From Verrucomicrobia bacterium UBA1200 (GTDB lineage Bacteria; Verrucomicrobiota; Kiritimatiellia; RFP12; UBA1067), in NCBI GenBank assembly GCA_002309765.1, contig DBXY01000055.1, forward strand, positions 1 to 51,682: a stretch of 51,682 nt of DNA, written 5' to 3'. The notes under the pieces were generated by a model that was not told the origin of the DNA, did not search any database, and saw only the letters and a list, made by a program, of their open reading frames with translations. Position 1 is the first letter of the stretch; each line of letters opens with the position of its first letter. Both the position numbers and the translations under genes were made by a program. Below, one piece after another: positions 50,571 to 51,682 of this stretch.

Positions 50571-51682
50571 ATGCGTATGAAGGGAGATCGGGTTGGTTGT
50601 GCGGTCGCGGGATGTATCTTTGGCGCAACCGGCTTATTTGCGGAGCCGGTCAGATTCCTTGTTCAGCCAGACGTGTCAAACGGTCTTTACCGGATGGGAA
50701 ACAAGGCCACGGTGGAGGTGCGTGCCACAGCCGGGAAAGATGCCGTTAAGGGGCGAGCGGAAGTATGGGTGGATGACGGATGGACGAATGTGGTATGGCG
50801 GAGAACGGTCGATCTCGCCAGCGAACCCTCTTTCAAAATCGAAGGGCTGTCCCGTTCCACGCCCGGCTCGCTGCGCATCCATCTGCGGGGGGACGGGATG
50901 CGGGAACGGATGGACCGCATCCTCTTTGACTGGGAGAAGATCCAGCCCTTCACCCCGTATCCCGCAGATTTCGAGGAATACTGGCGCGGCGAACGCAAGC
51001 GGCTCGACCGGGAGGTGCCGATAGCCGTGGAGAAAACGCGGGCATCCGACCTCGACACGCCCGACCACGAAATGTACCGCGTCAGCTTTGCGACATTCAA
51101 AGGTGGGCGCGTATACGGACTCCTCGCGGTGCCGAAGGGTGCGGGGCGTTTTCCGTTCATCGTCAATGTGCCGGGGGCGGGCATAGGAGACTTCCGCATC
51201 CGCAAGCAAGTGCTGCGCAACGGCTGGGGGACGCTGGTGATGAACGTCCACGGATTCCCGCTTGGGACCACGGAAGCGGAGCAGAAGGCCAATTACAACG
51301 CCTGGTTCGCCGAATACGCGACAAAGAAAGGCGAGCCGCGCTACCAGTATGTCGGTTATTCCGAAAGTCGGGAGGCCCCGTTTTACCATGCCGTTATGCT
51401 TGGCATGGCGCGCGCCCTCGACTGGCTTGCCGCCGAACCGTATGCGGACGCCTCGCGCTTCGTCTATTACGGTTGCAGCCAGGGGGGAGGATTCGGACTC
51501 TATTTGACCGCACTCTACGGCCAGTTCGCCAAGTCGCTGATTCTCTGCCCCAACAAATGCGATATGTTGGCCTACCGCCAGGGACGGGAACCCGGCTCAT
51601 CCCACATTATGAACCAGAAGCCGGAAAACCGGGCCAAGGCGGAGGTCAATGCCCCCTATCACGACAACTGCAATTTCGCGCG
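50571..51682 (+). CDS. Secreted AXE1-family acetyl(xylan) esterase, 3' end missing
   Basis: The frame opens at an ATG with a strong ribosome site (gaggagg, eight bases upstream) and is still open at the right edge after about 370 codons. An N-terminal signal-like stretch (GCAVAGCIFGATGLFA) is followed by an Ig-like beta domain (about 30-125). The alpha/beta-hydrolase domain of the acetyl xylan esterase/cephalosporin deacetylase family comes next: FEEYWRGERKRLDREVP, VYGLLAVPKGAG, IVNVPGAG, VMNVHGFPLG, and the nucleophile elbow YYGCSQGGGFG with Ser303. The catalytic Asp and His lie beyond the window. It probably removes acetyl groups from plant or host glycans in the periplasm. It has its own promoter. 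Confidence 0.85.
   Translation, partial: MRMKGDRVGCAVAGCIFGATGLFAEPVRFLVQPDVSNGLYRMGNKATVEVRATAGKDAVKGRAEVWVDDGWTNVVWRRTVDLASEPSFKIEGLSRSTPGSLRIHLRGDGMRERMDRILFDWEKIQPFTPYPADFEEYWRGERKRLDREVPIAVEKTRASDLDTPDHEMYRVSFATFKGGRVYGLLAVPKGAGRFPFIVNVPGAGIGDFRIRKQVLRNGWGTLVMNVHGFPLGTTEAEQKANYNAWFAEYATKKGEPRYQYVGYSESREAPFYHAVMLGMARALDWLAAEPYADASRFVYYGCSQGGGFGLYLTALYGQFAKSLILCPNKCDMLAYRQGREPGSSHIMNQKPENRAKAEVNAPYHDNCNFA

Overview
The window is a chromosomal segment of a Gram-negative bacterium. It most likely comes from the PVC superphylum (Kiritimatiellota, Lentisphaerota or Verrucomicrobiota, possibly a gut or sediment carbohydrate degrader). This is inferred from gene content, not from a marker gene. 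Supporting genes are a lipid A-type acyltransferase, the MlaE/MlaF lipid transporter pair, a TolC-like protein, large secreted proteins with autotransporter-type beta-strand repeats, Tat-exported sugar-active enzymes, a Gfo/Idh/MocA lipoprotein, and a PD40/c-type cytochrome protein of the kind common in PVC genomes. Coding density is high. No tRNA, rRNA, CRISPR array, transposase or phage gene was seen.

Layout. 1-2717 (-): the 5' part of a giant secreted repeat protein that runs off the left edge. 2906-10261 (+): a tightly spaced run of a C39-like peptidase, a GH123-like glycosidase with a discoidin domain, metF, a sodium:solute symporter and cysE. 10316-12763: two near-identical 78-bp palindromic repeats in the same orientation bracket a convergent pair of exported proteins (GH20-like and metallo-beta-lactamase fold). 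12810-21279 (-): a PD40/dihaem protein, hisD with a small secreted K/E-rich protein and a DEAD-box helicase, then rpsI and rplM with a clear terminator. 21483-23059 (+): mlaE-mlaF. 23072-28934 (-): a four-gene run of TolC-like protein, DegT aminotransferase, YifB/ComM and a Gfo/Idh lipoprotein. 29076-33458 (-): an SGNH hydrolase behind a second beta-strand-repeat protein.

33640-34842 holds an unrecognised membrane protein gene. DNA repeats lie in inverted orientation upstream of its promoter and again inside its coding sequence. It is followed by a complete tryptophan operon (34947-41344). This has a leader peptide with two adjacent Trp codons, a classical transcription attenuator, and the whole pathway in only five ORFs: trpE, trpG, a trpD-trpC fusion, trpB and an unusual trpA-trpF fusion. 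Each ORF overlaps the next by ATGA. Next come a (-) operon of NfeD, a band-7 protein and a double alpha/beta-hydrolase (41414-44447), a DUF4175-like coiled-coil membrane protein and an LpxL-type acyltransferase (+), an asymmetric ABC ATPase (-), and a partial AXE1-type acetyl esterase (+) cut by the right edge.

Several sigma-70-like promoters can be read directly (TTGNNN, 16-18 bp, TANNNT). In three of them the -10 box ends only 7-9 bp before the start codon, which predicts leaderless mRNAs. The observations most worth pursuing are the trp attenuator with the trpA-trpF fusion, the repeat-laden unknown gene at 33784, and the ABC protein with only one plausible ATP site.
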